Shown: positions 1 through 9,657 of the stretch, one piece after another
Layout of the letters: every line of letters begins with the position of its first letter
How positions within the stretch are numbered: position 1 is the stretch's first letter
DNA from: Cryobacterium luteum
Lineage (GTDB): Bacteria > Actinomycetota > Actinomycetes > Actinomycetales > Microbacteriaceae
Reading direction: 5' to 3'
NCBI RefSeq assembly: GCF_900110125.1
Contig: NZ_FOCN01000005.1
Span: 124,001 to 188,000 of the forward strand
Length of the DNA stretch: 64,000 nt
The notes under the pieces: model-generated
What the model was told of the DNA's origin: nothing
Databases searched by the model: none
Seen by the model: the letters and a program-made list of their open reading frames with translations, nothing else
Position numbers and translations under genes: made by a program

Positions 1-1022
1 CCGTCATCATGCTCATCGACGCCCGCAAGGGTGTGCTCGAGCAGACCCGCCGGCACCTCAGCGTCGTCGCCCTGCTGCGGGTGCCGCACGTGATCGTCGC
101 GGTCAACAAGATCGACCTGTTGGACTACGACGAGGCCGCCTACCGGGAGGTGGAGGCATCCGTTCGCCTGGTCACCGCCGAACTCGGCATCGCTGAGGTG
201 CTCGTCATTCCGGTGTCGGCCCTGGTCGGCGACAACGTCGTCGACCGTTCCGAGCGCACCCCGTGGTATGCCGGACCGAGCCTGCTCGAACTGCTCGAAA
301 CCCTCACCGTGATCGACGACCTCGACGAGCGCGGGCAGGCCACCGAGGCGTTCCGCCTGCCGGTGCAGCTCGTGCTGCGACCGCAGGGCGCGGTCGTCGT
401 GGCCCCGGAACTGGCCGATTCCTACCGCGATTACCGGGCCTACGCCGGGCAGGTCGCCAGCGGCAGCATCAGGGTGGGCGACCCGGTGAGCGTCGAGCCC
501 GGCGGCGGCACCAGCACCGTCACCGGTATCGACTTCGCGGGCGTCGCGCTCGAGGAGGCCTTCGCACCGCAGTCAGTTGCGCTGCGCCTGGCCGATGACC
601 TCGACATTGCCCGCGGCGCCGTGATCGCCGCCGCCGGCACCCTGCCGCCGATCACGCGCACCCTGACGGCCGACCTGTTCTGGCTCGACCCGCGCCCGCT
701 CGCCCCGGGCGCCCGCGTGCTCCTGAAATTCGGCACGACCGTCGTGCAGGCCCTGATCAGCGCCGTCACCGGGCGCCTCGACCTCAGCACGCTCGCCGTT
801 GAACCGGCCACAGCCCTGGCCGTGAACGATATCGGGCAGGCCAGCATCCGCTTGTCCCGCGATTTGCCCGTGGAGCGCTACACGCAGAACCGCCGCTCCG
901 GCGCTTTCCTGGTGATCCACCCGCAGGACGGCGCGACCCTCGCCGCCGGCATCGTCACCGCGCCCGGCGAGCCCACCCGCGCCGGCGACGGCTCGGGCGC
1001 CGGCTCGGAGGTGTCACCGTGA
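1..1022 (+). CDS. cysN: Sulfate adenylyltransferase subunit 1 (CysN), 3' part
   Basis: This is the GTPase subunit of ATP sulfurylase. With CysD it makes adenosine 5'-phosphosulfate from ATP and sulfate, the first step of cytosolic sulfate assimilation. The frame is open to the left edge, so the N-terminus (P-loop, switch I) lies outside the window. What remains begins just after the switch II region. It contains the G4 motif NKID, followed by the beta-barrel domains II and III typical of the EF-Tu-like CysN fold. The C-terminal tail is rich in Gly, Ala and Ser. The stop TGA overlaps the GTG start of the ABC ATPase gene (GTGA), so the two are probably co-translated. CysN is preferred over a translation factor because of the barrel sequence and the fprA/ferredoxin context. 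Confidence 0.93.
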   Translation, partial: VIMLIDARKGVLEQTRRHLSVVALLRVPHVIVAVNKIDLLDYDEAAYREVEASVRLVTAELGIAEVLVIPVSALVGDNVVDRSERTPWYAGPSLLELLETLTVIDDLDERGQATEAFRLPVQLVLRPQGAVVVAPELADSYRDYRAYAGQVASGSIRVGDPVSVEPGGGTSTVTGIDFAGVALEEAFAPQSVALRLADDLDIARGAVIAAAGTLPPITRTLTADLFWLDPRPLAPGARVLLKFGTTVVQALISAVTGRLDLSTLAVEPATALAVNDIGQASIRLSRDLPVERYTQNRRSGAFLVIHPQDGATLAAGIVTAPGEPTRAGDGSGAGSEVSP

Positions 1023-1801
1023 CCACCGTGTCTGTAGCCCCGGCCCCGACCCGTGCCGCGCTCGAGCCGGCCGCGATCTCGATCGATGCCCTCGGCAAGC
1101 GCTACGGCACCGGGCCGCTCGTGCTCGACGACATCAACCTGTCGGTCCCGGCCGGCCAGTTCGTCTGCCTGCTCGGGGCGAGCGGATGCGGCAAGTCCAC
1201 GCTGCTGAACATCATCGCCGGCCTGGAGAAACCGACCGTGGGCGCCGTCACCGTGGCGAGCGGCAAAGCCGCCGTCATGTTCCAGGACGCAGCCCTGTTC
1301 CCCTGGCTGACCGCCGGCCGCAACGTGGAACTCGCCCTGAAACTTCGTGGTGTGCCGCGCAAAGAACGCCGGGCCGAGGCCCTCGAATTGCTCGACCTGG
1401 TCAACCTCGCCGACGCCGCCGACAAACGTCCCCATGAACTGTCCGGCGGCATGCGGCAGCGTGTGGCGCTCGCCCGCTCGCTCGCGCAGGACCGCAAGGT
1501 GCTGCTCATGGACGAACCGTTCGCCGCACTCGACGCCATCACCCGCGACCTGCTGCACGAAGAACTGGAACGGGTCTGGCGCCAAACCGGCCGCACCATC
1601 GTCTTCGTCACCCACAACGTGCGGGAGGCCGCGCGACTGGGCGAACGTATTCTGTTGATGTCGTCGCGCCCCGGGCGCATCGTCAACGAGTGGACCATCA
1701 CCGACACCGGCTCCCGCCGCATCGAATCCCCCGAAGTCGCCCGCCTGGGCGACGAGATCACCGACCAGCTGCGAGAGGAGATCCGCCGCAATGCCGCTTG
1801 A
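1019..1801 (+). CDS. ABC transporter ATP-binding protein, SsuB/TauB (nitrate/sulfonate/taurine) family
   Basis: This is the cytosolic ATPase of an importer for an oxidised sulfur compound or similar anion. The 260-residue protein shows Walker A GASGCGKST at about residues 53-61, the signature LSGGMRQ at 141-147, Walker B VLLMDEP at 161-167 and an H-loop THN near 205. The sequence resembles the SsuB/TauB/NrtD group. It follows cysN with a 4-base overlap and overlaps the permease gene by 11 bases. Lying between sulfate activation and ferredoxin reductase, it probably feeds sulfonate or sulfate sulfur into the pathway. No substrate-binding protein gene lies in the visible part of the operon, so the substrate is an inference. 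Confidence 0.88.
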   Translation: MTTVSVAPAPTRAALEPAAISIDALGKRYGTGPLVLDDINLSVPAGQFVCLLGASGCGKSTLLNIIAGLEKPTVGAVTVASGKAAVMFQDAALFPWLTAGRNVELALKLRGVPRKERRAEALELLDLVNLADAADKRPHELSGGMRQRVALARSLAQDRKVLLMDEPFAALDAITRDLLHEELERVWRQTGRTIVFVTHNVREAARLGERILLMSSRPGRIVNEWTITDTGSRRIESPEVARLGDEITDQLREEIRRNAA

Positions 1802-2696
1802 GCCTGCCACCATCAAGGCGCACGACCCCGGCCACGACGAACTCCGCCGCCTCGAAGCCGGCCTGGATTCACTGCAGGCCGTTCCCGAAACACCCCGCGG
1901 CGCCTTTCGCCGCACCCTCGACGGTGTCGTGCCGCCGATTCTGCTGCTGATCGCGCTCGTCGCGGCCTGGCAGGTCTACATTCTCGTCGCCAAGCCCCGG
2001 CCCGACCTGATTCCCGGCCCCCTCGACGTCTTCGCCGCGCTGGCCAGCGCGTGGAACAGCGACCGACTCCAGCTCGCTGTCACGACGAGCCTCGAACGAG
2101 GCGGGCTGGGTTTTCTTCTGGCCGTCGCCATCGGCACGCCGATCGGGCTGTTGCTCGCCGAATGCCGCCCGGTGCGACGCGCCGTCGGCCCGCTGCTCTC
2201 CGGCCTGCAGGTGCTCCCCTCGGTTGCCTGGGTGCCCGCCGCCATCATCTGGTTCGGTCTCACCGACGCCACCGTCTACTTCGTCATCCTGATGGGCGCG
2301 GTGCCGTCGATCGCCAACGGCCTCGTCTCCGGGGTCGACCAGATTCCGCCGCAGCTGCGCCGCGTCGGGACCGTGCTCGGCGCCTCACGCTTCGAGATGG
2401 CCACCCTCGTGGTGCTGCCGGCCGCCCTGCCGGGCTATTTCTCCGGCCTCAAACAGGGGTGGGCCTTCGCCTGGCGTTCCCTGATGGCCGCCGAGATCAT
2501 CACTCAGGGCGGCACGATCGGCTTCGGCCTCGGTTCCATGCTCGACCAGAGCCGCGTCCTGGCCGACCTGTCCGGCGTGCTGGCGACGATCCTGGTGATT
2601 CTGTTTGTCGGTATTCTGGTCGAACTCGTCGTCTTCGCTCCGATCGAGCGACGTCTGCTGCGCCGCCGCGGACTCATGGCCGCCGGCCTGCGCTGA
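1791..2696 (+). CDS. ABC transporter permease, SsuC/TauC family
   Basis: This is the membrane subunit that partners the preceding ATPase. The 301-residue protein has a hydrophilic N-terminus of about 45 residues, a first hydrophobic segment near 48-65 and several more to about 285. A cytoplasmic EAA-type loop (VGTVLGASRFEM, then G about nine residues on) is the contact with the ATPase in BPD_transp_1 permeases. The ATG lies 11 bases inside the ATPase gene, which indicates translational coupling. Family membership is clear; sulfonate, taurine, nitrate or sulfate as substrate cannot be told from sequence alone. Confidence 0.88.
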   Translation: MPLEPATIKAHDPGHDELRRLEAGLDSLQAVPETPRGAFRRTLDGVVPPILLLIALVAAWQVYILVAKPRPDLIPGPLDVFAALASAWNSDRLQLAVTTSLERGGLGFLLAVAIGTPIGLLLAECRPVRRAVGPLLSGLQVLPSVAWVPAAIIWFGLTDATVYFVILMGAVPSIANGLVSGVDQIPPQLRRVGTVLGASRFEMATLVVLPAALPGYFSGLKQGWAFAWRSLMAAEIITQGGTIGFGLGSMLDQSRVLADLSGVLATILVILFVGILVELVVFAPIERRLLRRRGLMAAGLR

Positions 2697-2745
2697 CCGC
2701 GCGCATCCACTTTTCTGCTTCTTCTCGCTGTTTGAAAGGCCTGTC

Positions 2746-4146
2746 ATGACCCCCGCTCTCTCTGCCCTGCGCGTTGCCATCATCGGTGCCGGCCCGGCCG
2801 GTATCTACGCCGGAAATATTCTGAACCGGCTGGGGCAGGAGGCCGGGCAGGAGGTGGCCATCGACCTGTTCGACTCGCTGCCCACGCCGTACGGACTCAT
2901 CCGCTACGGTGTCGCCCCCGACCACCCCCGCATCAAGGGCATCGTCAAGTCGTTGCAGGAGATGCTCGACGCAGGCAGCATTCGTTTCATTGGCAACGTC
3001 ACCTACGGCACCGACCTGACCCTGGCCGACCTGCGCGAGCACTACCACGCGGTCATCTTCGCGACCGGAGCCATTCTCGACGCGCCGCTCGTCATTCCCG
3101 GCATCGACCTGCCCGGCTCGTTCGGCGCCGCCGACTTCGTCTCCTGGTACGACGGCCACCCCGACGTGCCGCTCACGTGGCCGCTCGACGCGACCGATGT
3201 GGCCGTGATCGGCAACGGCAATGTGGCCCTCGACGTGGCCCGCATCCTGGCCAAGCACGCCGACGACCTGCTCACCACCGACATCCCCGCCTCGGTCTAC
3301 GCTGGCCTCGCCGGATCCCCGGTCACCGACGTGCACGTATTCGGCCGTCGCGGACCGTCGCAGGTGAAATTCACGCCGATCGAGCTGCGGGAGCTCGCCG
3401 ATATTCCCGACGTCGACCTCGTCGTCTACGCCGAGGACTTCACGCCCGATTCGCACAGCGAACAGCTCGTGGCGAGCAACAACCAGGTGAAGATCATGAC
3501 CCGCACGCTGAACGGATGGCTGACCAGGGTTCCGCAGGGTGCCTCGCGCCGCCTGCACCTGCACTTTCTGCACGCGCCGCTCGAGGTGTATGGCGACGGG
3601 CGGGTGGAAGGCATCCGCTTTGAACGCACCGAACACACCGGCGACGGCGGCGTGCGGGGTACCGGGCAGATCGTCGACTACCCGGTGCAGGCCGTCTACC
3701 GCGCGGTCGGCTACCGCGGCAGCGCCCTGACCGAGGTGCCGTTCGACGCCGTACGCGGTGTCATTCCCAACGACGGCGGGCGAGTGCTCGATGCGGCCGG
3801 CGAGCCTCTGCCGGGTCTTTACGCCACCGGCTGGATCAAGCGGGGCCCGGTGGGTCTCATCGGCCACACCAAGGGCGACGCCCTCGAGACCATCACCCGG
3901 CTCGTCGAAGACCTGCCCGCGCTCGTCGCCGGCGACCGAGCGTTCAGCACGGCGGATACGATTCTGGCCCTGCTGGACGAACGCGGGGTGGAATTCACCA
4001 CCTGGGCCGGCTGGCAGACGCTCGACGCCCACGAACGGCTGCTGGGCACCCAGGATCTGGTCACGCCCGGCCGGGAGCGCGTCAAGGTGATCTCCCGAGC
4101 CGAACAGGTGTCCATTTCGCGCACGGAAGCGTTGCTGACCCTGTGA
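2746..4146 (+). CDS. fprA: Ferredoxin/flavodoxin-NADP+ reductase, FprA (adrenodoxin-reductase) type
   Basis: This flavoprotein passes electrons from NADPH to ferredoxin, here most likely for sulfite reductase. The ATG at 2746 is preferred over upstream in-frame codons because GAAAGG stands 6 bases before it and the FAD-binding GAGPAG motif begins about 14 residues in. Further motifs are the NADP-binding region [12 protein letters not shown], a [18 protein letters not shown] segment characteristic of FprA, and the C-terminal [18 protein letters not shown] element that closes over the flavin. The product has 466 residues, normal for the family. The stop overlaps the GTG of the ferredoxin gene by 4 bases, so reductase and its electron acceptor are coupled. 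Confidence 0.93.
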   Translation: MTPALSALRVAIIGAGPAGIYAGNILNRLGQEAGQEVAIDLFDSLPTPYGLIRYGVAPDHPRIKGIVKSLQEMLDAGSIRFIGNVTYGTDLTLADLREHYHAVIFATGAILDAPLVIPGIDLPGSFGAADFVSWYDGHPDVPLTWPLDATDVAVIGNGNVALDVARILAKHADDLLTTDIPASVYAGLAGSPVTDVHVFGRRGPSQVKFTPIELRELADIPDVDLVVYAEDFTPDSHSEQLVASNNQVKIMTRTLNGWLTRVPQGASRRLHLHFLHAPLEVYGDGRVEGIRFERTEHTGDGGVRGTGQIVDYPVQAVYRAVGYRGSALTEVPFDAVRGVIPNDGGRVLDAAGEPLPGLYATGWIKRGPVGLIGHTKGDALETITRLVEDLPALVAGDRAFSTADTILALLDERGVEFTTWAGWQTLDAHERLLGTQDLVTPGRERVKVISRAEQVSISRTEALLTL

Positions 4147-4460
4147 CCTATGTGATCGCTCTGCCCTGCGTTGATGTGAAAGATCGTGCCTGCATCGACG
4201 AATGCCCGGTGGACTGCATTTACGAGGGCGAACGCTCCCTCTATATCCACCCGGACGAGTGCGTCGACTGCGGAGCCTGCGAACCGGTTTGCCCGGTCGA
4301 GGCCATCTACTACGAAGATGACCTGCCCGAACAGTGGGCCGACTACTACAAAGCCAACGTCGAATTCTTCGACGACCTCGGCTCCCCGGGCGGCGCAGCC
4401 AAGATCGGCGTACTCGCCAAAGACCACCCCGTCATCTCCGCACTGCCGCCGCAGGCTTAA
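4143..4460 (+). CDS. fdxA: 7Fe (3Fe-4S/4Fe-4S) ferredoxin
   Basis: This is a small electron carrier of 105 residues. Cysteines stand at 9, 17, 21 and 25 and then at 40, 43, 46 and 50. The last four follow the CxxCxxCxxxCP pattern, and C17-x3-C21-x3-C25 has the spacing of 7Fe ferredoxins, where one site is a 3Fe-4S cluster. The C-terminal extension after the second cluster is typical of FdxA from actinobacteria. It is the last gene of the cysN...fprA run and is probably the direct electron donor to ferredoxin-dependent sulfite reductase, whose gene would lie upstream of the window. Confidence 0.92.
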   Translation: MTYVIALPCVDVKDRACIDECPVDCIYEGERSLYIHPDECVDCGACEPVCPVEAIYYEDDLPEQWADYYKANVEFFDDLGSPGGAAKIGVLAKDHPVISALPPQA

Positions 4461-4558
4461 GTCAGGGTCGGGCGCCGCGGTGGTCGGGGCCGGGCCGCGG
4501 TTGCGGAGTCGCGGCGTCGGTCGCGGCCTCGGTCGTCATGACCGCGCCCGAAATCGAT

Positions 4559-4585
4559 GGCCGCTACGGTAATCGCCGTACGGCC
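4559..4585. terminator. Hairpin between convergent fdxA and smc
   Basis: GGCCG (4559-4563) pairs with CGGCC (4581-4585) and TACGG (4565-4569) pairs with CCGTA (4576-4580), with one bulged C and a 6-base loop. It lies between two genes that point at each other. There is no T-run on either side, so it may be a bidirectional transcript end rather than a classical intrinsic terminator. Confidence 0.45.
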
Positions 4586-4627
4586 ACCCGTATTGGGCGC
4601 GGCCACGGCCCACGCCCGGCGGGAGGA

Positions 4628-7600
4628 TCAGCCCAGCGCCGCGGCCGGCCGCTGATCTGCGCGGGCGCCGACGCGCTGGCCGACCACGGCGCTGACCCCG
4701 TCGTGCCGCATGCTGACGCCGTAGAGGGCATCGGCTATTTCCATGGTGCGTTTTTGGTGGGTGATCACAATGAGCTGGCTGCTCTCGCGCAGGTCTTCGA
4801 AGATGGTCAGCAGGCGGCCGAGGTTGGCGTCGTCGAGGGCCGCTTCGACTTCGTCCATGATGTAGAACGGGCTCGGGCGGGCCTTGAAGATGGCGATCAA
4901 CAGCGCCACGGCCGCGAGCGAGCGTTCGCCGCCGGAGAGCAGGGAGAGACGCTCGATCTTCTTGCCGGCCGGTTTGACCGACACCTCGATGCCGGTGGTC
5001 AGCAGATCGTCGGGGTCGGTGAGCCAGATGCTGCCGCTGCCGCCGGGAAACAGCACCGGGAATACCTCGGCGAACGCCGCCTGGGTGTCGTCGAAGGCGG
5101 CCCCGAAGATGGTCTGCATCTTCGCGTCGATGTCGGTGATGATGGTGAGCAGGTCGCTGCGGGTTTCGGTCAGGTCGGTGAGCTGCTCGGTGAGAAATTT
5201 GTGCCGCTGTTCGAGGGCAGCGAATTCTTCGAGCGCAAGCGGGTTGACCCGGCCCAGCTGACCGAGCTTGCGTTCGGCGACAGCGAACCGTTTCTGCTGC
5301 TCGGCCCGGTCGAAGCGGATGCCGGCGGTCGCGCTGCGGGCGTCGGCGTCACTGTCACCGATGTCGGTGACGGTGTCGGTGTTGCTGTCGTGGTCGCCTG
5401 CGCTGCCGGGCGTGCCATCGGCTCGGATGAGCTGGTCCGGCCCGTATTCACCGACCAGCACAGCTTCGGTCAGGCCGAGCTCGCTGCCGGCCCGTTCCAG
5501 CAGGGCTGACAGATGCAGTTTCTTCTCGTAGATTTCCAGTTCGAGGCCGTGCACGTTCTCGGTGATGGAGGCAAGCCGCTCTCGCAGGGCGTTCTGCTCG
5601 CGCCGCAGCTGCTGCAGCTCGGTGTTCTGGCTTGCTCGGTCAGCCTCGGCGCTGGCCAGCTGGAGTTGCGCGGCCGCGACCGAGCGGTCAGCCGCGGCGA
5701 GCACGGCGGGGAGCGCTTCGGCGACCCGGGAGGCGGCATCCACTTGGCGGCGACGGATGACGGCGCGGCGCGCGGCAGCGGCGGCTTTGATTCGATCGGC
5801 CTCGAGCTGCTCGGTGAGGGTCGCCACCTGCAGCTCTCCGGCGCGCACTCGTTCGCGGGCGGTTTCCACCTGCAACCGGGTCTCAACCTCGGTTTCGCGA
5901 GCCGCCTCGAGCTCGGTGTAGAGCGCGTCGCGGACAGTCGCGTCGAGGATGGGTCGTGGCTGCGACCGGGCGTTCGCCAGGGCGGCAGCGGCGCGTGCGG
6001 CGTCGGCCTCGGCCTCGGTGACGGCTGAGCTGGCAAGCTCGAGGGCGGTACCGACCCGGTCGACGTCGGCGGCGGCCGCATCGGCCTGCACCACGAGTCG
6101 GCCTCGACGCTCCGTGAGGGCGGCGAGCTGGGTCTCGCCGGCGCGCAGCGCAGCTCGGGCACGCACCGACTGCTCTTTGTGTGCCTGCAACAGGGTGCGC
6201 TGTTCGGCGAAATCAAACCGCGCCCGCTCGATCAGCACCGTGACCGTTGCGAGCCTCTCGGCGGCGATATCACGTTCGGCGACGAGTTCGAGCTTGCTCT
6301 GCCGGGCACCGGACCCACCACGCACGACCCACGGGCTGACAACCTCGCCGGCGAGGGTGATGACGGTGAGGCTGTCGGGCAGCGAGGCGGAGCAGGCCAG
6401 CGCGAGATCGTCGACGATGACGGTCTGGGCGAGAAGGCCGCGCACACCCGCCGGACCGTCGATAATCGAGGTCGCCCATCGGACGCCGGCCAGCGCACCG
6501 AGATCCCATGGTGCATCGCCGGTCAGACCGGCGGGAGCCCTGGTCGGTGCATTCCCGGTCGGATCGACGCTCGCCCTATCGGCACTCGAACCAGCACCAG
6601 CACCAGCACCAGCACCAGCACCAACATCGGCATCGGCATCGGCATCGGCATCGGCATCGGCATCGGCCACGATCAGCTCGACCCGCCCGAAATCGTTGCG
6701 GGCGGCCAGCCCGATCGCGCCGAGGGCGGCGTCGCGGTTCTCGGCGAGCACGGCATCGGCGAGGGAGCCCAGCGCGGCGGCGATCGCCGCTTCGAATCCC
6801 GGCTGCACCCGCACGTGGTCGGCCACGAGACCGCGAATGCCGGTCAGCTGCGCGGCGAGCAGCGCGGAGGAGCCGTCTTTCTGGTCGAGGGCGAGGGAGA
6901 AAGCACCCTGCCGGGCCGCCTGGGCGTCGCGTTCCCGTTCGTGCTGGTGCAGCTCATCGCGCAGGCGCTCCACCTCCACCTCAACGCGCTGCACCGCGGC
7001 CTGCGCCCGTTCGAAGGTTTCGGCCAGCTCGCCCGAATCGGGCTCGCCAGCGGGAACTGAAGCCGGCAGCTCGTCGAGCTGCAGCTGGGCCTTATGGCTG
7101 CGGTCTGTCGCGGCGTCCCGGGCGTTCTGCTGCCGCAGGTGTTCACCGCGCACGGCCGCAAGTCGCGAAGATGCCGTCTCGGATTGCCCGGTCAGGTGGG
7201 AAATCTCCAGGTCGTGCCCGGAGACGAGCGCTGCCTGCGCCGCCAGGTCTTCGTCGACGGCATCGAGCCGCGACCGCGCGGCCGCGCTCTGCTGCCTGGC
7301 ATCGTCGCAGGCACTCTGAGCCGCCCCAATGCCGGCGCGCAACTGCTCTACCTGAGCTGCCGACTCGGCCAGCATGGTTGGGGTGACATTGGACACCGGC
7401 GCGGTCGACTCTGCCTGCGCACCCAGCAGGGCCAGACGTTGGTTGGCCAGGGTGAACAGGCCGCGCAGACGCTGCTGTACGGATTCGAGCTCGTAACTGG
7501 TACGCCGGGCGAGGTCGACGGCATCGCCGACCTGAGCGAGTTCGAGCCGCTCGACGCGCCCGTGTTTCTGCGCGAGCTGTTCCTGCAGCACCACCCGTTC

Positions 7601-8359
7601 GGTATGGCGTTCACTCTCGATGCGATTGTGGGCATCGAGCGCGGTACGCAGCGTCACGACGTCATCGGCGAGCAACCGTGCTCGAGCGTCCCTGACGACA
7701 GCGGCGATGGTCTGCGCCTCGCGGGCGATTTCGGCCTGGTGGCCGAGGGGCTTGAGCTGGCGCCGGATCTCCCCGGCGAGGTCACTGAGCCGGGTGAGGT
7801 TGGTCTGCATCGCCTCGAGCTTGCGGAGGGTCTTCTCTTTGCGGCGTCGATGCTTGAGGATTCCGGCGGCTTCTTCTATGAAGCCGCGCCGTTCTTCGGG
7901 GCTCGCGCGCAGTACGGCGTCGAGCTGTCCCTGCCCCACGATGACGTGCATTTCACGGCCGAGGCCGGAGTCGCTGAGCAGCTCCTGCACATCGAGCAGC
8001 CGACAGGTGCGCCCGTTGATGGCATATTCACTCGCACCGTTGCGAAACAGCGTGCGCGAGATCGTGACTTCGGAGTAGTCGATCGGCAGGGCACCATCGG
8101 CGTTGTCGATGGTGAGAATGACCTCGGCCCGGCCGAGCGGCCCCCGGGTCGACGTACCGGCGAAGATGACGTCTTCCATCTTGCCGCCGCGCAGCGTTTT
8201 CACACCCTGCTCGCCCATCACCCAGGCGAGGGCGTCGACCACGTTGGACTTACCCGACCCGTTCGGACCGACCACACAGGTGACGCCGGGCTCGAACGCG
8301 AACGTCGTCGGCTGGGCGAACGATTTGAACCCCTTGAGGGTGAGGCTCTTCAGATACAC
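4628..8359 (-). CDS. smc: Chromosome segregation protein SMC
   Basis: SMC is the core ATPase of the bacterial condensin SMC-ScpAB, which compacts and individualises sister chromosomes. The 1243-residue protein has Walker A GPNGSGKS at 31-38, two long Glu/Ala/Arg-rich coiled coils, a hinge at roughly 500-690, and the C-terminal head with LLSGGERSL (signature) and a Walker B ending in MDEVEAALD. It is somewhat longer than the usual 1170-1190 residues because of two low-complexity insertions. One is an Asp-Ala/Gly-Ala dipeptide run within the hinge (DNA 6591-6668). The other is an Asp/Thr/Ser-rich stretch in the C-terminal half (DNA about 5330-5400). The ATG at 8359 starts the conserved MYLKSLTLKGFKSF motif. 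In many actinobacteria smc lies near rnc and mutM, as here. Confidence 0.96.
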   Translation of the reverse strand: MYLKSLTLKGFKSFAQPTTFAFEPGVTCVVGPNGSGKSNVVDALAWVMGEQGVKTLRGGKMEDVIFAGTSTRGPLGRAEVILTIDNADGALPIDYSEVTISRTLFRNGASEYAINGRTCRLLDVQELLSDSGLGREMHVIVGQGQLDAVLRASPEERRGFIEEAAGILKHRRRKEKTLRKLEAMQTNLTRLSDLAGEIRRQLKPLGHQAEIAREAQTIAAVVRDARARLLADDVVTLRTALDAHNRIESERHTERVVLQEQLAQKHGRVERLELAQVGDAVDLARRTSYELESVQQRLRGLFTLANQRLALLGAQAESTAPVSNVTPTMLAESAAQVEQLRAGIGAAQSACDDARQQSAAARSRLDAVDEDLAAQAALVSGHDLEISHLTGQSETASSRLAAVRGEHLRQQNARDAATDRSHKAQLQLDELPASVPAGEPDSGELAETFERAQAAVQRVEVEVERLRDELHQHERERDAQAARQGAFSLALDQKDGSSALLAAQLTGIRGLVADHVRVQPGFEAAIAAALGSLADAVLAENRDAALGAIGLAARNDFGRVELIVADADADADADADADVGAGAGAGAGAGSSADRASVDPTGNAPTRAPAGLTGDAPWDLGALAGVRWATSIIDGPAGVRGLLAQTVIVDDLALACSASLPDSLTVITLAGEVVSPWVVRGGSGARQSKLELVAERDIAAERLATVTVLIERARFDFAEQRTLLQAHKEQSVRARAALRAGETQLAALTERRGRLVVQADAAAADVDRVGTALELASSAVTEAEADAARAAAALANARSQPRPILDATVRDALYTELEAARETEVETRLQVETARERVRAGELQVATLTEQLEADRIKAAAAARRAVIRRRQVDAASRVAEALPAVLAAADRSVAAAQLQLASAEADRASQNTELQQLRREQNALRERLASITENVHGLELEIYEKKLHLSALLERAGSELGLTEAVLVGEYGPDQLIRADGTPGSAGDHDSNTDTVTDIGDSDADARSATAGIRFDRAEQQKRFAVAERKLGQLGRVNPLALEEFAALEQRHKFLTEQLTDLTETRSDLLTIITDIDAKMQTIFGAAFDDTQAAFAEVFPVLFPGGSGSIWLTDPDDLLTTGIEVSVKPAGKKIERLSLLSGGERSLAAVALLIAIFKARPSPFYIMDEVEAALDDANLGRLLTIFEDLRESSQLIVITHQKRTMEIADALYGVSMRHDGVSAVVGQRVGARADQRPAAALG
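6591..6668. repeat. Tandem hexanucleotide repeats inside smc
   Basis: On the plus strand there are five copies of CCAGCA, one variant CCAACA, six copies of TCGGCA and one TCGGCC, all in register without a break (13 hexamers). Read on the minus strand they encode an Asp-Ala run followed by a Gly-Ala run inside the SMC hinge. Because the unit is 6 bases, slippage keeps the frame. Confidence 0.97.
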
Positions 8360-8575
8360 CGGGCACCCTTTCGGTCGGTCGCGAGTGTGAGTCTTGGGCT
8401 AATTCAACGGTACCGTGCCCCACCGACACTGGCCGGGACATCCGCGCGGCGCGGAGTGTGGCGGGCGGAACTGCGGAGACATGCGTCATTCGGGCCTCCC
8501 CCAAACTGCGGTCGGCCGGCATAATTCTCCGCAGTTGGGCACGCACTGTTGCAGCACGGACTACTCTGGCGCACC

Positions 8576-9647
8576 ATGAGCGACTTCTCGATCGACGAAC
8601 TCGTCATTCCGGTGTCTGTCACCGCGCCCGGCTGGCCCGACTTCGAGGCCGTCGCCGAGCTGCGCAATGTCGTCGAAACGGAAGGCTTCGGCACAGCCGA
8701 GCTCAACGATTCGCCCGTCGAACTGCTTCCGGTCTGGCTCAACACATCCGAAGCGGATGTTCGTCGCCCGCGTCGGCGGCACCGTCGTGGCGCGGGCCAC
8801 CTATGAAACCCTGCTCGACCAAAACGACGGCCACGCCTGGCTCGGCGTGCAGGTACTGCCGGCGTGGCGTCGTCGCGGCGTCGGCACCGCGCTCGCTGAC
8901 CGGGTCGAGCGGGTCGCTGCCGCCGAGAACCGGCACGAGCTCATCGTCTACACGGCGTCAGCTGATGCTCCGGGCGAACGCCTGCCCGCTCCGACCGGCT
9001 TCGGGTCTGTTCCGCTGGGCAACCCCGAGGTGCGATTTCTGCTCTCCCGCGGCTACCGGCTGGAGCAGGTCGAACGCGGCAGCCGTCTCCCCCTGCCCGC
9101 CGACCCCGGCCTGATCCGACGCTTCCGAGCGGATGCCGCGGCGCACGCCGGCCGCGATTACACCGTGCACTCTTGGAGCGAGGGCACGCCCCCGCGCTGG
9201 CGTGACGACCTCGCCCTGCTCTACACGCGGATGAGCACCGATGCCCCGACTGCCGGACTCGAGGAGCCCGAAGATGTCTGGACGGCCGAGCGCCTGGTCG
9301 ACGAAGAGGCGTCCCGCGCCGCCAGCCCGCGGCGCATCCTCACCGCCGCCGCGCTGCACCGGCCGAGCGGGCACCTCGTGGCGTTCACCCAGCTGTCGGT
9401 ACCGGCCGAACCGGGCCGGTCGGTCAGTCAGGAGGACACCCTCGTGCTGCGCGAGCACCGCGGGCACCGGTTGGGCATGCTGTTGAAGACGGCGAATCTG
9501 GAATACCTGGCGCAGGAGAGCCCCGGGCATCCGTCGGTGACGACCTTCAACGCCGAGGAGAATCGGCACATGCTCGCGGTCAACGAAGCGCTCGGTTTCG
9601 TGCCGATGGGCTACGAGGGCGCCTGGAAACGTGTCGTGTCCGACTGA
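8576..9647 (+). pseudogene. GNAT-family acetyltransferase, frameshifted
   Basis: A tandem GNAT N-acetyltransferase is split over two frames. The first 57 codons (ATG 8576, beginning MSDFSIDEL) carry the N-terminal part. After the codons for PVWLN at about 8746 the homologous reading continues in another frame, with HPKRMFVARVGG and then the acetyl-CoA loop motif RRRGVGTAL, to the stop at 9645-9647. The second half contains a further GNAT-like core near the end (LREHRGHRLGMLLK, then NAEENRHMLAVNEALGF). A single-base deletion or a two-base insertion near 8747-8760 would explain it, either a real mutation or a sequencing error. Restored, the protein would have about 356 residues. Its substrate is unknown. 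Confidence 0.75.
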
Positions 9648-9657
9648 CCTACCCGCA

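Noticed and set aside
2674..4032. 452-codon minus-strand frame opposite fprA
   Set aside because: Shadow of fprA; Gly/Val/His-rich without motifs.
6591..6668. Repeat array considered as a CRISPR
   Set aside because: The units are contiguous hexamers without spacers and lie within a coding frame.
5949..7319. Long plus-strand open frames (456 and 476 codons) across smc
   Set aside because: They are antisense to smc, have the Arg/Ser/Ala-rich composition of GC-rich shadow frames and no domain; smc covers the same bases convincingly.
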